52,062 nt of DNA, taken from the IMG/VR virus record IMGVR_UViG_3300031576_000061, positions 1 to 52,062 of that record. One strand, 5' to 3'. The stretch comes from a virus. Below, piece by piece: positions 7,948 to 16,708 of this stretch (its first letter is position 1; each line of letters opens with the position of its first letter). A model generated the notes under the pieces. It was not told where the DNA came from. It did no database searches and worked only from the letters and a program-made list of their open reading frames with translations. The position numbers and the translations under genes were made by a program.

Positions 7948-8637
7948 ATGCAACTAGCATACTTGCTCAATGGTGGGCAGGCTAACATTCGGAAGTACAA
8001 GGTGAACGCGACGCACGTAAACAACATCATCGTGCTTCGTGGCTCCGCTGCACAGTCCGGGTTAGCCGTGTCTACCATAACTTCATGGACCGACAGTATG
8101 GGTCTCACCCTGGATCAGGGTCTGTTCCAGGGTGCGACGATCGCCTACAGCACCGTGCAGGGCGATCCCGAAGCCGTGTATAGCATCCTAATCAACACCG
8201 ACGCCGTCTATCGGGCGCTGCTCGTCGGCAGTGCGACCGACGCCGTGCTTACGGATAACGCGATCCTTACCGCCTCAGCAGCGGGTCTGACCGCAGTTGG
8301 CACGAATAGCGTGTCCAACCTGGATGGCGGAACGATCTGGTATACGAGCGGTCCGAACGTGGGTCGTTCGAGGATTATCGAATCGGTGGCGACCGCAACC
8401 GCCACGGTCCTCGTGCCGTTCGCCGCGAACGCGGTCGGCGACGTGTTCTTGGTTCATAACATGCGTCCGGGTCTGGTAGGTTCGACGATGAACACCGCCC
8501 TGACGAACGTCCTTCAGAACAACACCGCGATCACCGGCACGACCGGGATCATGGTGGATAATGAACTGAACGGCAATAGCAACAGCTACCTGCATCTCAT
8601 GCAGTCGGATAGTGCATTCGGAGCAGCGGCCACATAA
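7948..8637 (+). CDS. Putative capsid decoration protein
   Basis: 229 residues, Ala/Thr/Gly/Val-rich, with repeated beta segments (GGTIWYTSGPNVGRSRII, ATATVLVPFAANAVGDVF) in the style of small head-stabilising proteins. It directly precedes the major capsid gene, a common position for decoration proteins. Assignment is by composition and neighbourhood only. Confidence 0.5.
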   Translation: MQLAYLLNGGQANIRKYKVNATHVNNIIVLRGSAAQSGLAVSTITSWTDSMGLTLDQGLFQGATIAYSTVQGDPEAVYSILINTDAVYRALLVGSATDAVLTDNAILTASAAGLTAVGTNSVSNLDGGTIWYTSGPNVGRSRIIESVATATATVLVPFAANAVGDVFLVHNMRPGLVGSTMNTALTNVLQNNTAITGTTGIMVDNELNGNSNSYLHLMQSDSAFGAAAT

Positions 8638-8686
8638 GCTGATTAACATAGCCTTCCGATTAGCGAATGTCTATGTTGCGATCAGC
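8638..8686 (+). other. Intergenic stem-loop before the capsid gene
   Basis: GCTGATTAACATAG (8638-8651) pairs with CTATGTTGCGATCAGC (8671-8686): 6 bp, a bulge, then 7 bp, with a 19-base loop. It occupies most of the 73-bp gap ahead of the capsid start. With no U-tract it could protect or process the capsid mRNA, or weaken read-through. Confidence 0.45.
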
Positions 8687-8710
8687 CGAATGCGTTAGAA
8701 GGTACGTTTC

Positions 8711-9625
8711 ATGCCAACACCAATGTCAGCAGGTTCGATGGTAGACCTGATTGATAAGCGCGTCACGAAGATTTTCCATGACGAGCTGAGTCAGCTACCC
8801 GATCGAGTCGGTGAGTTCTACGGCATGCAATCCTCCAAGGACAGCTTCGAGAAGTGGTCCGAGGTTGGTGCGCTGCCAGATTTCAGTCAGTTCAACGGAA
8901 CCGTGGTTTACAACTCCCAGAGCCAAGGGTACGATACAATCGTGACCCACTTGGAGTGGGTGAACGGGTTCCAAATCAACCGTGACCTGTACGACGACGA
9001 CCGGCATGGGTTGTGGAGCCAGCGTCCCGCTGCGCTCGCCAACGCTTACAACCGGACCCGCCAGGCGCACGGTGCGCGTCTGTTCAACAACGCCTTCGCC
9101 TTGGACACGTTATTCTACGTGAACAGCGAAGCAGTGTCCCTGTGTAACGACTCGCATACCACAACTAGTGGTGCGAGTACGGCATCGGGATTCGATAACC
9201 GTGTCACGTCCAGCTTAACCGCCGTCGCCGTCGGTTCACTGCGCACGACCATGCGCGGGTTTCGTGGCGACCAAGCCGAGCGGTTCGACTGCATGCCGAG
9301 CAAGATCGTCGTGCCGATTGATCTCGCCGATCGTCTCGATGAGATCATCAAGTCGGACAAGCAGCCGGACAGCGCAAACAACAACATGAACCCCCAGTAT
9401 GGTCGCTTCAGTGGGACCGATTGGGAGTACCTCACCGACACGAACAACTGGTTCATGCTTGATGAGCGGAACATGAAGAAGTTCAACGTCTGGTTCGACC
9501 GTATTCCGCTAGAGTTTGGTCGGGCGGAAGAGTTCGATACCTTCGTTGCCAAGTGGCGTGCGTACTGTCGGTACGCGAACGCCTGGTTCAACTGGCGCTT
9601 CATCGCCGGAAGTCAGGTGAGCTAA
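8711..9625 (+). CDS. Major capsid protein
   Basis: 304 residues. It has the look of an HK97-fold shell protein: a helical N-terminus, then IVTHLEWVNGFQINRDLYDD (E-loop/P-domain region), a spine helix with AYNRTRQAHGARLFNNAFA, and a C-terminal beta region with Trp/Tyr-rich end. These segments recur in capsid proteins of several tailed phages. ATG has GAAGGT upstream. Order scaffold, decoration, capsid supports the call. Confidence 0.85.
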   Translation: MPTPMSAGSMVDLIDKRVTKIFHDELSQLPDRVGEFYGMQSSKDSFEKWSEVGALPDFSQFNGTVVYNSQSQGYDTIVTHLEWVNGFQINRDLYDDDRHGLWSQRPAALANAYNRTRQAHGARLFNNAFALDTLFYVNSEAVSLCNDSHTTTSGASTASGFDNRVTSSLTAVAVGSLRTTMRGFRGDQAERFDCMPSKIVVPIDLADRLDEIIKSDKQPDSANNNMNPQYGRFSGTDWEYLTDTNNWFMLDERNMKKFNVWFDRIPLEFGRAEEFDTFVAKWRAYCRYANAWFNWRFIAGSQVS

Positions 9626-9626
9626 C

Positions 9627-9767
9627 ATGCCAGCCGCGTTCACGAGAGCAGTTAAGCGCGGCGCTCGTGTCCGCACGAAGGTCCTGTCAGGAGGGCGGTA
9701 TATTCATATCGCCTTCCTGGGCGGGAAATCTTATGCTGGTGAAGTGAAGAGGAAGAAAGGTAAGTAA
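9627..9767 (+). CDS. Small basic protein after the capsid gene
   Basis: 46 residues, strongly basic (about one third Lys/Arg), with a central beta-like stretch (GGRYIHIAFLGGKSYAG). It starts one base after the capsid stop and ends two bases before the next ATG. Possibly a head-completion or nucleic-acid-contacting protein; not recognised. Confidence 0.6.
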   Translation: MPAAFTRAVKRGARVRTKVLSGGRYIHIAFLGGKSYAGEVKRKKGK

Positions 9768-9769
9768 TC

Positions 9770-10012
9770 ATGCCGGGTCATAGTCGATATGACGACAAGG
9801 GCAAGAGGACGTTTGGTTCGGATACACGGCAGATCGACCCCAAAACACTGGAGCCGATCGAGATGGGCCCGCTGGATAGTAGCGGAACCACACAGCCAAA
9901 GGTGGTGCCAGCTCCGCAGCCTTCGCCGCCTGGTGAGATGTCTCCAGAGGCGCAAGCCTTGGAGCGTGACTACGACCGGCGCATGCTGCTCAAGAAGCAG
10001 CAAGGTCGATAA
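9770..10012 (+). CDS. Hypothetical small head-module protein
   Basis: 80 residues, polar, with a Pro-rich centre (PAPQPSPPGE) and a charged C-terminal helix (ALERDYDRRMLLKKQQ). Likely largely disordered. Translationally close to the capsid operon; function unknown. Confidence 0.6.
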   Translation: MPGHSRYDDKGKRTFGSDTRQIDPKTLEPIEMGPLDSSGTTQPKVVPAPQPSPPGEMSPEAQALERDYDRRMLLKKQQGR

Positions 10013-10040
10013 CGCCAGGGCCGATCAAGGCCTGACGGCG
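10013..10040 (+). terminator. GC-rich stem-loop after the capsid operon
   Basis: CGCC-A-GGGCC (10013-10021), loop GATCAA, GGCCTGACGGCG (10029-10040): an interrupted stem pairing CGCC with GGCG and GGCC with GGCC. The following TCTGTTGT is only mildly T-rich, so this may be a partial terminator or an mRNA end-stabilising hairpin. Confidence 0.4.
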
Positions 10041-10113
10041 TCTGTTGTAGGGTGTCCAGTTCAGGGGCGCGTGAATCATGGACGAGACCCTAATCGTGCC
10101 ATAGGTACAGATC

Positions 10114-11079
10114 ATGGGGTACATCACACGATACGGAAGTTTCTGGGGCATGCTGCCTCAGACAAGCGGTAGAATATTTTGGGTTGCCGATGCAGCCAGC
10201 TACACGGTTGAAGGCCGAACCTATTCGGCGAGTGATAACAACGATGGGTTGTCCCCTGAGCGGGCGTTCCGAACGGTCGATTACGCCGTCGGGCAGACGA
10301 CGGCCAGTGTGGGCGACGTCATCGTTCTCCTGCCAGGGTCGCATTCCGTTTCAGCCACAATCGCAGTAGACGTGGCAGGAATTACGATTACGGGTATTCC
10401 TGGGAACGCGCCGATGGCGAAATCTCGTATGAGTTCGGGTTCTGTGCGCAATCGCTCACAGATCACCTCGACTGAAACGGCTGGGCTGATTTTCACCGTG
10501 TCAGCAGCGGATGTTGAGATCGCCTGGGTGCACCTTGCTCCGATTACAGCCGGGGCTGGGATCAGTGCCTCCAACGCAGCGGACAGACTGTATGTGCATG
10601 ACTGCACATTCAATCTTGGTTCAACGACCCAGACAGCGACGTTTGGTATCACGTTTCCCCTTGGAACGGGGACGGCAACGCATAATGATGACACCGTCAT
10701 TAGTAACTGCTACTTTCAGGCAGGGGCGAATGTCGGCCCATTCATTCGGGCTGCTGGAACATGCGATGGATTGACCATTCAAAATTCCACGTTTGAATTA
10801 ATCGGAGCCGCTGCGATGGATGATGCGATCGAATTGACACAAATCAATTTAGGGACGCATATCCGTGAATGCGACTTCTATACGCCAACCTCCGTCACGA
10901 CAGTATTTACGGACTGCATCGACACCACGGGCGCGACAACGGACGGCTCGACACAAGTCTTCCGTTGCTATTTCCCTGAAGGGTCCGATGCGTTTGAAGC
11001 GACAGCAACGCTTGATATCACTGCCGCTGAGAACTACTTGTCCACGGCGACAGGTGGCGCATTGACAGGTTCGGTGTAG
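10114..11079 (+). CDS. Parallel beta-helix virion protein
   Basis: 321 residues. DNNDGLSPERAFRTVDYAV is the usual entrance of right-handed beta-helix proteins, followed by short strand-turn rungs (VGDVIVLLPGSHSV, VAGITITGIPG, LTIQNSTFELIG). Such proteins form trimeric spikes or capsid-surface fibres that bind or cut polysaccharide. No catalytic pair can be picked out. It lies between capsid and tail genes rather than with the fibres, so a head fibre is possible. Confidence 0.65.
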   Translation: MGYITRYGSFWGMLPQTSGRIFWVADAASYTVEGRTYSASDNNDGLSPERAFRTVDYAVGQTTASVGDVIVLLPGSHSVSATIAVDVAGITITGIPGNAPMAKSRMSSGSVRNRSQITSTETAGLIFTVSAADVEIAWVHLAPITAGAGISASNAADRLYVHDCTFNLGSTTQTATFGITFPLGTGTATHNDDTVISNCYFQAGANVGPFIRAAGTCDGLTIQNSTFELIGAAAMDDAIELTQINLGTHIRECDFYTPTSVTTVFTDCIDTTGATTDGSTQVFRCYFPEGSDAFEATATLDITAAENYLSTATGGALTGSV

Positions 11080-11092
11080 TGAATTAGCCTTC

Positions 11093-11117
11093 GCCGGACG
11101 GGCTCAAAATGTCCGGC
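11093..11117 (+). other. Perfect 7-bp stem-loop before the glycosyltransferase gene
   Basis: GCCGGAC (11093-11099) and GTCCGGC (11111-11117) enclose an 11-base loop in the 57-bp gap. No U-tract. Third intergenic hairpin of the head operon. Confidence 0.45.
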
Positions 11118-11136
11118 CCACTTACAGGGAGGGCGC

Positions 11137-12024
11137 GTGATTCACATCCCAAACACGGACTTCGCTCCGGGGACTATCGTGGTCGCTGCCGGAGTGACCC
11201 CCCGGTACTACGAATTTCAAATGTCTCTAGAAGGATTGCATGTTCCGGCAGGGACGAAGCTGCACATTGAACGTAGCTGTGACATCGCGCAGAACTTCAA
11301 CAAGGGCGTCCGTGACATGACAGGGGATTGGGTTTGGTTTTTGGGTGATGACCATTCCTTTCAGCCTAACATGTTACTCGCGCTCCTGGCGTATAAGAAA
11401 GATGTCGTGGTGCCAATCACGCCGTGCAAAATAGCTCCTTGGTTTCCTTGTATGATGCACGGACCAGCGAACCCTGAAAAAGACGGGTTTTGGCATGAAG
11501 GGATGCTCCTGTACCACTGGGATGAGGTATCGGGGACAGGCCTCATGGCCCTTCCAAAGGGTGACTTCATTGGGCAAGCGGGAATGTTAGTTCGTAAACC
11601 TGTACTTGCTCAGCTCAAAGACCCTTGGTTCAAATGCGGTCAGCTCGATCCGGGGCGGTTGCAAGAAGACATGATGTTCTGTCATGAGCTGCAGCAACTT
11701 GGTTATACAGTTTGGGTATATCAGGACGTCGTGCTGGATCATTATTTCATCATCGGCGTAACAGCCAGACGACACCAAGGGAAGTGGGTTCCTGCGCTGA
11801 AGTCGGGCGTGAATGTCATCACATTACCTGACGCGAAACCAGCCTTTGACCCGAATACAGTGATTCCGCCGGGAGCTAAACCACTCAAATGGGGGAAGTT
11901 ACCGACAGGGCCTTGGGATGGAGGGAACGATGATCGACCCACTGGGGTTCAATCTGTATTACAAGGCGAGCAGCGCGCACCTTGGCGAGGGGACGAAAGT
12001 GTGGCAGTTCGCGACGGTGAATGA
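11137..12024 (+). CDS. GT-A-type glycosyltransferase in the virion module
   Basis: 295 residues. GDWVWFLGDDHSFQPNMLLA (64-83) is the nucleotide-sugar/metal site of family-2-like GT-A enzymes, with DDH (71-73) in place of DXD. An N-terminal Rossmann-type half and an acidic EDMMFCHELQQLG segment follow the same plan. GTG start after AGGGAGGGC. The final 95 bp are read in another frame by the acyltransferase gene. It may modify virion proteins, phage DNA or host surface glycans; the sequence does not decide. Confidence 0.7.
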   Translation: MIHIPNTDFAPGTIVVAAGVTPRYYEFQMSLEGLHVPAGTKLHIERSCDIAQNFNKGVRDMTGDWVWFLGDDHSFQPNMLLALLAYKKDVVVPITPCKIAPWFPCMMHGPANPEKDGFWHEGMLLYHWDEVSGTGLMALPKGDFIGQAGMLVRKPVLAQLKDPWFKCGQLDPGRLQEDMMFCHELQQLGYTVWVYQDVVLDHYFIIGVTARRHQGKWVPALKSGVNVITLPDAKPAFDPNTVIPPGAKPLKWGKLPTGPWDGGNDDRPTGVQSVLQGEQRAPWRGDESVAVRDGE

Positions 12025-12442
12025 TGGCGTCATTACTGGCAAGCGTTGTGTCATCGGATCAGGGACTTGGATCGGCGATCGAACCGTTATGGGCGACGAT
12101 TGCCGCATTCAGCACGGGGCCTTTATTCCGCGAGATACTCATATTGGGAGTCGTGTATTTGTTGGCCCTAACGTTGTACTTACTGACGATGCGCACCCTC
12201 AGGTCAATAACCCAGCGTATCAAGCGCAGCCGCCTGTACTCGAAGATGATTGCAACATTGGCGCAGGAGCCGTAATCCTTCCAGGAGTTCGTATTGGTGC
12301 TGGGGCCACAGTCGGCGCTGGTGCCGTAGTCACCCGTGACGTTTCGTCGGGCGTCACGGTCGCAGGTATCCCGGCGCGGGAACTAACCCATAATCTAGGG
12401 GGCAAATGCCATGAAACCGTTAGACATGAATCTCTTGCGTAA
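11930..12442 (+). CDS. Left-handed beta-helix (hexapeptide) acyltransferase
   Basis: 170 residues. Successive hexapeptide rungs (CVIGSGTWIGDRTVMGD, NIGAGAVILPGVRIGAGA, VGAGAVVTRDV) and the C-terminal VTVAGIPAR signature mark a trimeric acetyl-CoA-dependent sugar O/N-acetyltransferase like those of O-antigen pathways. ATG 11930 has GAGGGA upstream; a start at 11918 is weaker. It overlaps the glycosyltransferase by 95 bp and the next gene by 32 bp, so the three are expressed together. Confidence 0.8.
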   Translation: MIDPLGFNLYYKASSAHLGEGTKVWQFATVNDGVITGKRCVIGSGTWIGDRTVMGDDCRIQHGAFIPRDTHIGSRVFVGPNVVLTDDAHPQVNNPAYQAQPPVLEDDCNIGAGAVILPGVRIGAGATVGAGAVVTRDVSSGVTVAGIPARELTHNLGGKCHETVRHESLA

Positions 12443-13193
12443 GCATGAGCGGGATTCGCGACAGGACGAACTCAAGCGTGCTGAGTACCTGTTGCAACAC
12501 CCGAAAGTGGAGGACAAAGTTCAAGCACGCAAGAACGTCGATAAAGTGAAGTCCCAGCTCGACAACTTCTCCCCGGAGCCACTGACCGGCGCTGAGAAGG
12601 ATAAGCTGTATAACCTTGAGAAGCGTCTGGCTGCACGTATCAAAGAGGGCATGCCAACTGACGAGACCATGCGTAAGAACCCTGTCGGAGCTGTCCACGC
12701 GCACCGCATGTGGGAGCAGGCCAACAAGAAGCTGATTAACGTCTGGAAGAATGTCCGTATCCAGCTCAACCCTGAGAGCGACGACAAGGACCTGGCGAAC
12801 ATCGAGCGGCTCCGCAATCCAGGTCAGGTAGACCGCCTCCGCACAGACGCCCAGATCAGTGGGGTCATGTCCTATGCGGGCATCCCAGAGGAGCTGTGGC
12901 CCTTTGAGGACCCCAAGAATACCGCCCTCAAACAAGCCGAGAAGGTCGCCAAGGAAGCGAAGGATCGTATAAGTAAGTCCGTGGCTGAAGCTGAACAGAT
13001 ACTCGCCACGCGGGAACCGATTGAGCTTGAAACCGGCAAGCGCAAAAGGAAGTTGTCACCGGAACGTAGACAGGCGCTTCGTGAGCTGATGGCCGCCAAT
13101 CGTGAGAAAGGTCGCCAGAGGCGTGAAGCTGAGAAACAACAGGCGACAGGGACCCCGGCTACGCGAGTAGCGTCTGCGGTCCCAGGCGTCTAA
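12411..13193 (+). CDS. Helical, highly charged structural-module protein
   Basis: 260 residues, almost entirely helical and Lys/Arg/Glu-rich. Coiled-coil stretches flank a central WPFEDPKN segment, and the C-terminus is basic (RRQALRELMAANREKGRQRR). It begins inside the acyltransferase gene. Not recognised; composition suits an internal or DNA-contacting structural protein. Confidence 0.6.
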   Translation: MKPLDMNLLRKHERDSRQDELKRAEYLLQHPKVEDKVQARKNVDKVKSQLDNFSPEPLTGAEKDKLYNLEKRLAARIKEGMPTDETMRKNPVGAVHAHRMWEQANKKLINVWKNVRIQLNPESDDKDLANIERLRNPGQVDRLRTDAQISGVMSYAGIPEELWPFEDPKNTALKQAEKVAKEAKDRISKSVAEAEQILATREPIELETGKRKRKLSPERRQALRELMAANREKGRQRREAEKQQATGTPATRVASAVPGV

Positions 13194-13203
13194 GGAGTGA
13201 CTC

Positions 13204-14235
13204 ATGGCATTTCCATTCTTGTATGAGGAAGGGTTCGAGTTAGGGACGATCGGACAATTCGACGCGCAATCTCCTGATCCGTTTACGCGGGCTGGATTCG
13301 ATCACTACAGCACACTCGCAGGGCGACCTGATGTGAAGGTGGCCCCCTTTCGTGGAGCGTACTGTTTCCGTGTAGACCTTGCCACCAATACGACCGACCA
13401 TTACGTCCAGGAGACGGCTGCGTTCGATACGGCGGCGACGGGGCGTATTCATATACGGTTTCAGTTGTATATAAGCCCAAGCAGAGTGATGGCTGACGCC
13501 GATGAATTCGCCGTGTTTCAGCTTTGGTCTGGTGCGACGACGGTTGAAGCTGGCGTCTATGTGAACTTCACAACGGCTAGCGGTCTGCGGCTCGGCATCG
13601 GCGAAACGACAGCGACTCAGTTCCTCTCGTTGTCACCTGGCGTCTGGCATACTGTTGAAGTCAACGCCTTGATTGACTCAGGTGTACCGAACGACGGGAC
13701 CATTGACGGATTCCTCGATAACGCCGCCTTCACGCAGGTCACTGCTTTAGATCAAGGCGCGATCACGAGCGCAGTGTTTGGCGTCCTGTCACAAGACGTG
13801 GGAACCACCGCCGGAGTCGTGTTGATAGATGAAATCTTCGCCGATGACACGCGGTTATTCCCTATTGTAGAGCGTTTCCCTGAGACCATGTTCATGACTC
13901 GTAGTGGGCACTGTGCTGTCGGCGCGACCGAATTGTTGAACGTGGAGTTGATTCCTGGCACGGGCACGGATAGCGTGCTGACGCTCTATGATACCGACAA
14001 GGCGTACACTTCGGACCCCAGTAACATCATTGGGCGGCTCCATAACCTCACGGCTAGTGAGCCACCGATTGACCTTGCGGATGTGCCGGTCTGGTCGAAA
14101 CGTGGGGTGTATGTTGATCTCGCTGGGACCGCACCGCGCGCCATCGTTCACATTGGGCGCTCACAAGGGTATCGTTCAGATGGACGCATTCGCGACCACG
14201 GATCACGTCGTAAGAACCATCCCATTGCTGGATAA
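13204..14235 (+). CDS. LamG/concanavalin-like virion protein
   Basis: 343 residues. Residues about 1-220 read as a jelly-roll: FEEGFELGTI-type opening, RIHIRFQLYISPS strand, GVWHTVEVNALIDSGVPNDG turn and VLIDEIFADD closing strand, all typical of LamG-like lectin domains. A smaller beta domain follows. Probably displayed on the virion surface as an adhesion or decoration protein. Confidence 0.6.
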   Translation: MAFPFLYEEGFELGTIGQFDAQSPDPFTRAGFDHYSTLAGRPDVKVAPFRGAYCFRVDLATNTTDHYVQETAAFDTAATGRIHIRFQLYISPSRVMADADEFAVFQLWSGATTVEAGVYVNFTTASGLRLGIGETTATQFLSLSPGVWHTVEVNALIDSGVPNDGTIDGFLDNAAFTQVTALDQGAITSAVFGVLSQDVGTTAGVVLIDEIFADDTRLFPIVERFPETMFMTRSGHCAVGATELLNVELIPGTGTDSVLTLYDTDKAYTSDPSNIIGRLHNLTASEPPIDLADVPVWSKRGVYVDLAGTAPRAIVHIGRSQGYRSDGRIRDHGSRRKNHPIAG

Positions 14236-14244
14236 GGATTAGCC

Positions 14245-14751
14245 ATGAAAATCATTGCCCCACCGACTATTAGTAACCTCAAAGAATTGGCTGATCTTTT
14301 GCTGAATCCAGCGAAGTATGCCAAGTATCTTGGTGAGCTTCAGAAGTTGCTCGATGCCATTAACTCACGGTTGGAAGACTTGGATCAGTTCGAAACAATT
14401 AGCGCTTACAAAGCCAAGGCAGACGCCGATGTGGCTGTGGCACGACAAGCGCTGACCGCTGTGAAGGCGGATCGTGCGATCGCGCTTGAGGCAGCAGAGG
14501 CTATTCTTAGCCGCGCTGATGATGACGCGAAGAGGATTGTTAGCGCGGCTCATGCGCGTGTGGCGGATGAGCGCCAAGCGCTCGAAGACAGCGTGAATAA
14601 CGTAGCGCAAGTTCGTAGCCTTGAACTTGACTTGCGCGAGCAGTCCCTTGTCGCGCGCGAGCGTGATCTTGAAAAGCGCGAGAGCGAGTTGTCCGCAGCA
14701 GTCAAACAACACGAGTCGAAGGTTGCCAAACTCAAGGCAGCCGTTGCGTAA
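14245..14751 (+). CDS. Coiled-coil protein
   Basis: 168 residues; from about residue 60 a continuous heptad-rich helix (ADADVAVARQALTAVKADRA onward to the C-terminus) with alternating Ala, Arg, Asp and Glu. Likely a rod-like multimer. Placed between LamG and FnIII-like genes, so perhaps a fibre shaft or chaperone. Function unknown. Confidence 0.6.
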   Translation: MKIIAPPTISNLKELADLLLNPAKYAKYLGELQKLLDAINSRLEDLDQFETISAYKAKADADVAVARQALTAVKADRAIALEAAEAILSRADDDAKRIVSAAHARVADERQALEDSVNNVAQVRSLELDLREQSLVARERDLEKRESELSAAVKQHESKVAKLKAAVA

Positions 14752-14765
14752 AGAAGAGAGGAACT

Positions 14766-15131
14766 ATGCGTAGATTGGTTGTAGCTCTGTGTCTCTGCTT
14801 ACTTGCTAGTGTCGCCTCTGCCGCACCGACACCAAAGAATTCCCAGCTCTTGTGGGATGACTACACAGACCCCGACGGGGTTGGCTATTTCTTGTACTGG
14901 GCAAAGGAAAGTGAACCTCTCCCAAGGCTCTATGATAACACGCGGCGGACGGACATCGGCGCAAACGCTTCAGAGACCATCATTACGGCATCACTAACCG
15001 CCGTCAATGTAAAGGGAAAGATGTGTTTTAAGCTAACCGCCTATGACCTTGCCAAGAATGAGAGCGACTTCTCGAACGAGGCGTGCGGTTTTTTCGGCGT
15101 AACGGGCCCAAAGGGCCTCAAGGCGGCATAG
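14766..15131 (+). CDS. Secreted fibronectin type III-like protein
   Basis: 121 residues with a clear signal peptide (MRRLVVALCLCLLASVASA, cut before APTP). The mature part matches an FnIII-type fold: LLWDDYTDPDGVGYFLYWA, later TASLTAVNVKGKMCFKLTAYD and FSNEAC. Phage structural genes rarely carry export signals, so the product may act in the host periplasm or on the cell surface rather than in the virion. Confidence 0.65.
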   Translation: MRRLVVALCLCLLASVASAAPTPKNSQLLWDDYTDPDGVGYFLYWAKESEPLPRLYDNTRRTDIGANASETIITASLTAVNVKGKMCFKLTAYDLAKNESDFSNEACGFFGVTGPKGLKAA

Positions 15132-15141
15132 AGGAGGGCTA

Positions 15142-15399
15142 ATGGCAATTCTACCGGATCCATCACGGGCAAATGTGTGGGCAAAGTTCATGAGGACGCA
15201 AAGTGCGAAACACGCTTTGTTGTCCGGTGCCGCCGGGAGTAAACGACAGTTACGTCTAGCGGTTGATGCAGCAGATGACCGATTCGAGTTCTTCGTAAAT
15301 GGGCTCACGGTCCCCCCGGTTGCGGCTCTCTCTGATTTGTCTATCACACAACGGCTTGAGCTTATCCGTGAACTGATTACTGAACGGTTAGGAGAATAA
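15142..15399 (+). CDS. Hypothetical small structural-module protein
   Basis: 85 residues after GGAGGGCTA. Helical, basic in the first half, ending in ITQRLELIRELITERLGE. No recognised domain. It ends one base before the next gene, suggesting coupled expression with the structural proteins. Confidence 0.6.
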   Translation: MAILPDPSRANVWAKFMRTQSAKHALLSGAAGSKRQLRLAVDAADDRFEFFVNGLTVPPVAALSDLSITQRLELIRELITERLGE

Positions 15400-15400
15400 C

Positions 15401-15910
15401 ATGGCCAGCGGCGATCCAGTTGTCCAAATCCTTGAGATTATCCCGCCAGCGGCCAACTTTGCGGTACGGTCCCGGCGCGCCGGAGGTTCCACCCCCTCCG
15501 AGAACATGCCCATATGGTTGTTCGACGCAGCCACTATTGAGTACCTTGACTTCCTGTGTTTCTTGCGTGGATATGATGGCGGTGGTTTGACCTTTACTTT
15601 TGTGTGGTCCGCCGCGACGGCCACGACACTTGAGGTTGTCTGGGGGGTTGCCATTCGACGTGTGCAAGATGATTTAGAAGACATTGATGCTGCACAGACT
15701 TACGATTTCAACGACCACGCGGGAGCCACGACCGCGACATTAAGCGGTGAGTTCGCCTATGACACCGTTACGTTCACGAACGGGGCGGATATGGATTCGT
15801 GGGCTGATGGTGAAATGGCCATCGTGCGTGTGCGGCGGAATGCCTCTGCCGCTGCTGATGACATGGCGGGCGACGCGGAGTTCGGGGTGTTAGAAGGTCG
15901 AGAGACGTAG
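15401..15910 (+). CDS. Putative virion structural protein
   Basis: 169 residues, beta-rich and acidic. A globular first half (VVQILEIIPPAANFAV, FLCFLRGYDGGGLTF) is followed by a YDFNDHAGATTATLSGEF region and an Ala/Asp-rich end. Resembles small tail or fibre-associated proteins found in many environmental podovirus genomes; precise role unknown. Confidence 0.5.
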   Translation: MASGDPVVQILEIIPPAANFAVRSRRAGGSTPSENMPIWLFDAATIEYLDFLCFLRGYDGGGLTFTFVWSAATATTLEVVWGVAIRRVQDDLEDIDAAQTYDFNDHAGATTATLSGEFAYDTVTFTNGADMDSWADGEMAIVRVRRNASAAADDMAGDAEFGVLEGRET

Positions 15911-16699
15911 ATGGCACTGAGGAAGGACGCCTCAACCGACGAGATTCTCTTTGACACGGCGGCTCCCACAGGGGATATCACTGTCATGGCGTGGGTGCGG
16001 ATTGCCGTTGATAACAATAATTTCAGCACCTTCTATTATTTGGGTGGAGATGTAGACAACCTTACGCAAGCCATCTATCTTGGCACGGGCGCGGATGGCA
16101 CCACGTTGGAACTGTGGGCCTTGACCACTATTGCGGCTCGTGGAACCGGCACAAATTTGACGGCTGGAACATGGTATCACCTGGCTTTGGTTACCAACAC
16201 CGGCGTAGCTTCGGCATTCACTGTTTATTTAAATGGGGTGAGTGATTTTACTGGGACATTAGGAGATGGCACGTTCTCTGCTCAGCGCGTGCAGCTTCTC
16301 GATGATCCAGTAGACGAATGGACAAATGGCAATATCACCGCGCTCAAAATATTCAACGCGCAGTTGACTCAAGACGAAGTGCTCAACGAAATGCGGTACA
16401 TCAGCCCGATCCGGTTAGCCAATCTCTGGCAATGGTGCCCCTTTCTCGATGCCACTGACAATGAGGACTACAGCGGGAATGGGCGGGATTACGTCTTTAC
16501 CACGATTGCCACAGAGGATGGCCCATTCATAGGGTGGGCTCCGCGCCATCCACATATTGGTTATTGGATTGCTGCTGCCGCTGCTGCCTTTGATGCTGCT
16601 TTAATGGCCGCTATGAGCCGACCGTGGAGGGATATTGTGTTTCATCAACCCAAGGTTGTGGAATCAGGAATGAAACCACCGAACCTTATTAACCCGTAA
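15911..16699 (+). CDS. LamG-domain virion protein
   Basis: 262 residues directly abutting the preceding stop. Residues about 5-185 form a LamG/jelly-roll domain: DITVMAWVRIAVDNNNFSTF, TWYHLALVTNTGV, FTVYLNGVSDF and ALKIFNAQLTQDEV are canonical strands. A Trp-rich stretch and an Ala-rich helix end the protein. Probably a carbohydrate-binding surface protein; the second LamG gene of the module. Confidence 0.7.
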   Translation: MALRKDASTDEILFDTAAPTGDITVMAWVRIAVDNNNFSTFYYLGGDVDNLTQAIYLGTGADGTTLELWALTTIAARGTGTNLTAGTWYHLALVTNTGVASAFTVYLNGVSDFTGTLGDGTFSAQRVQLLDDPVDEWTNGNITALKIFNAQLTQDEVLNEMRYISPIRLANLWQWCPFLDATDNEDYSGNGRDYVFTTIATEDGPFIGWAPRHPHIGYWIAAAAAAFDAALMAAMSRPWRDIVFHQPKVVESGMKPPNLINP

Positions 16700-16708
16700 A
16701 GGAGTCCC

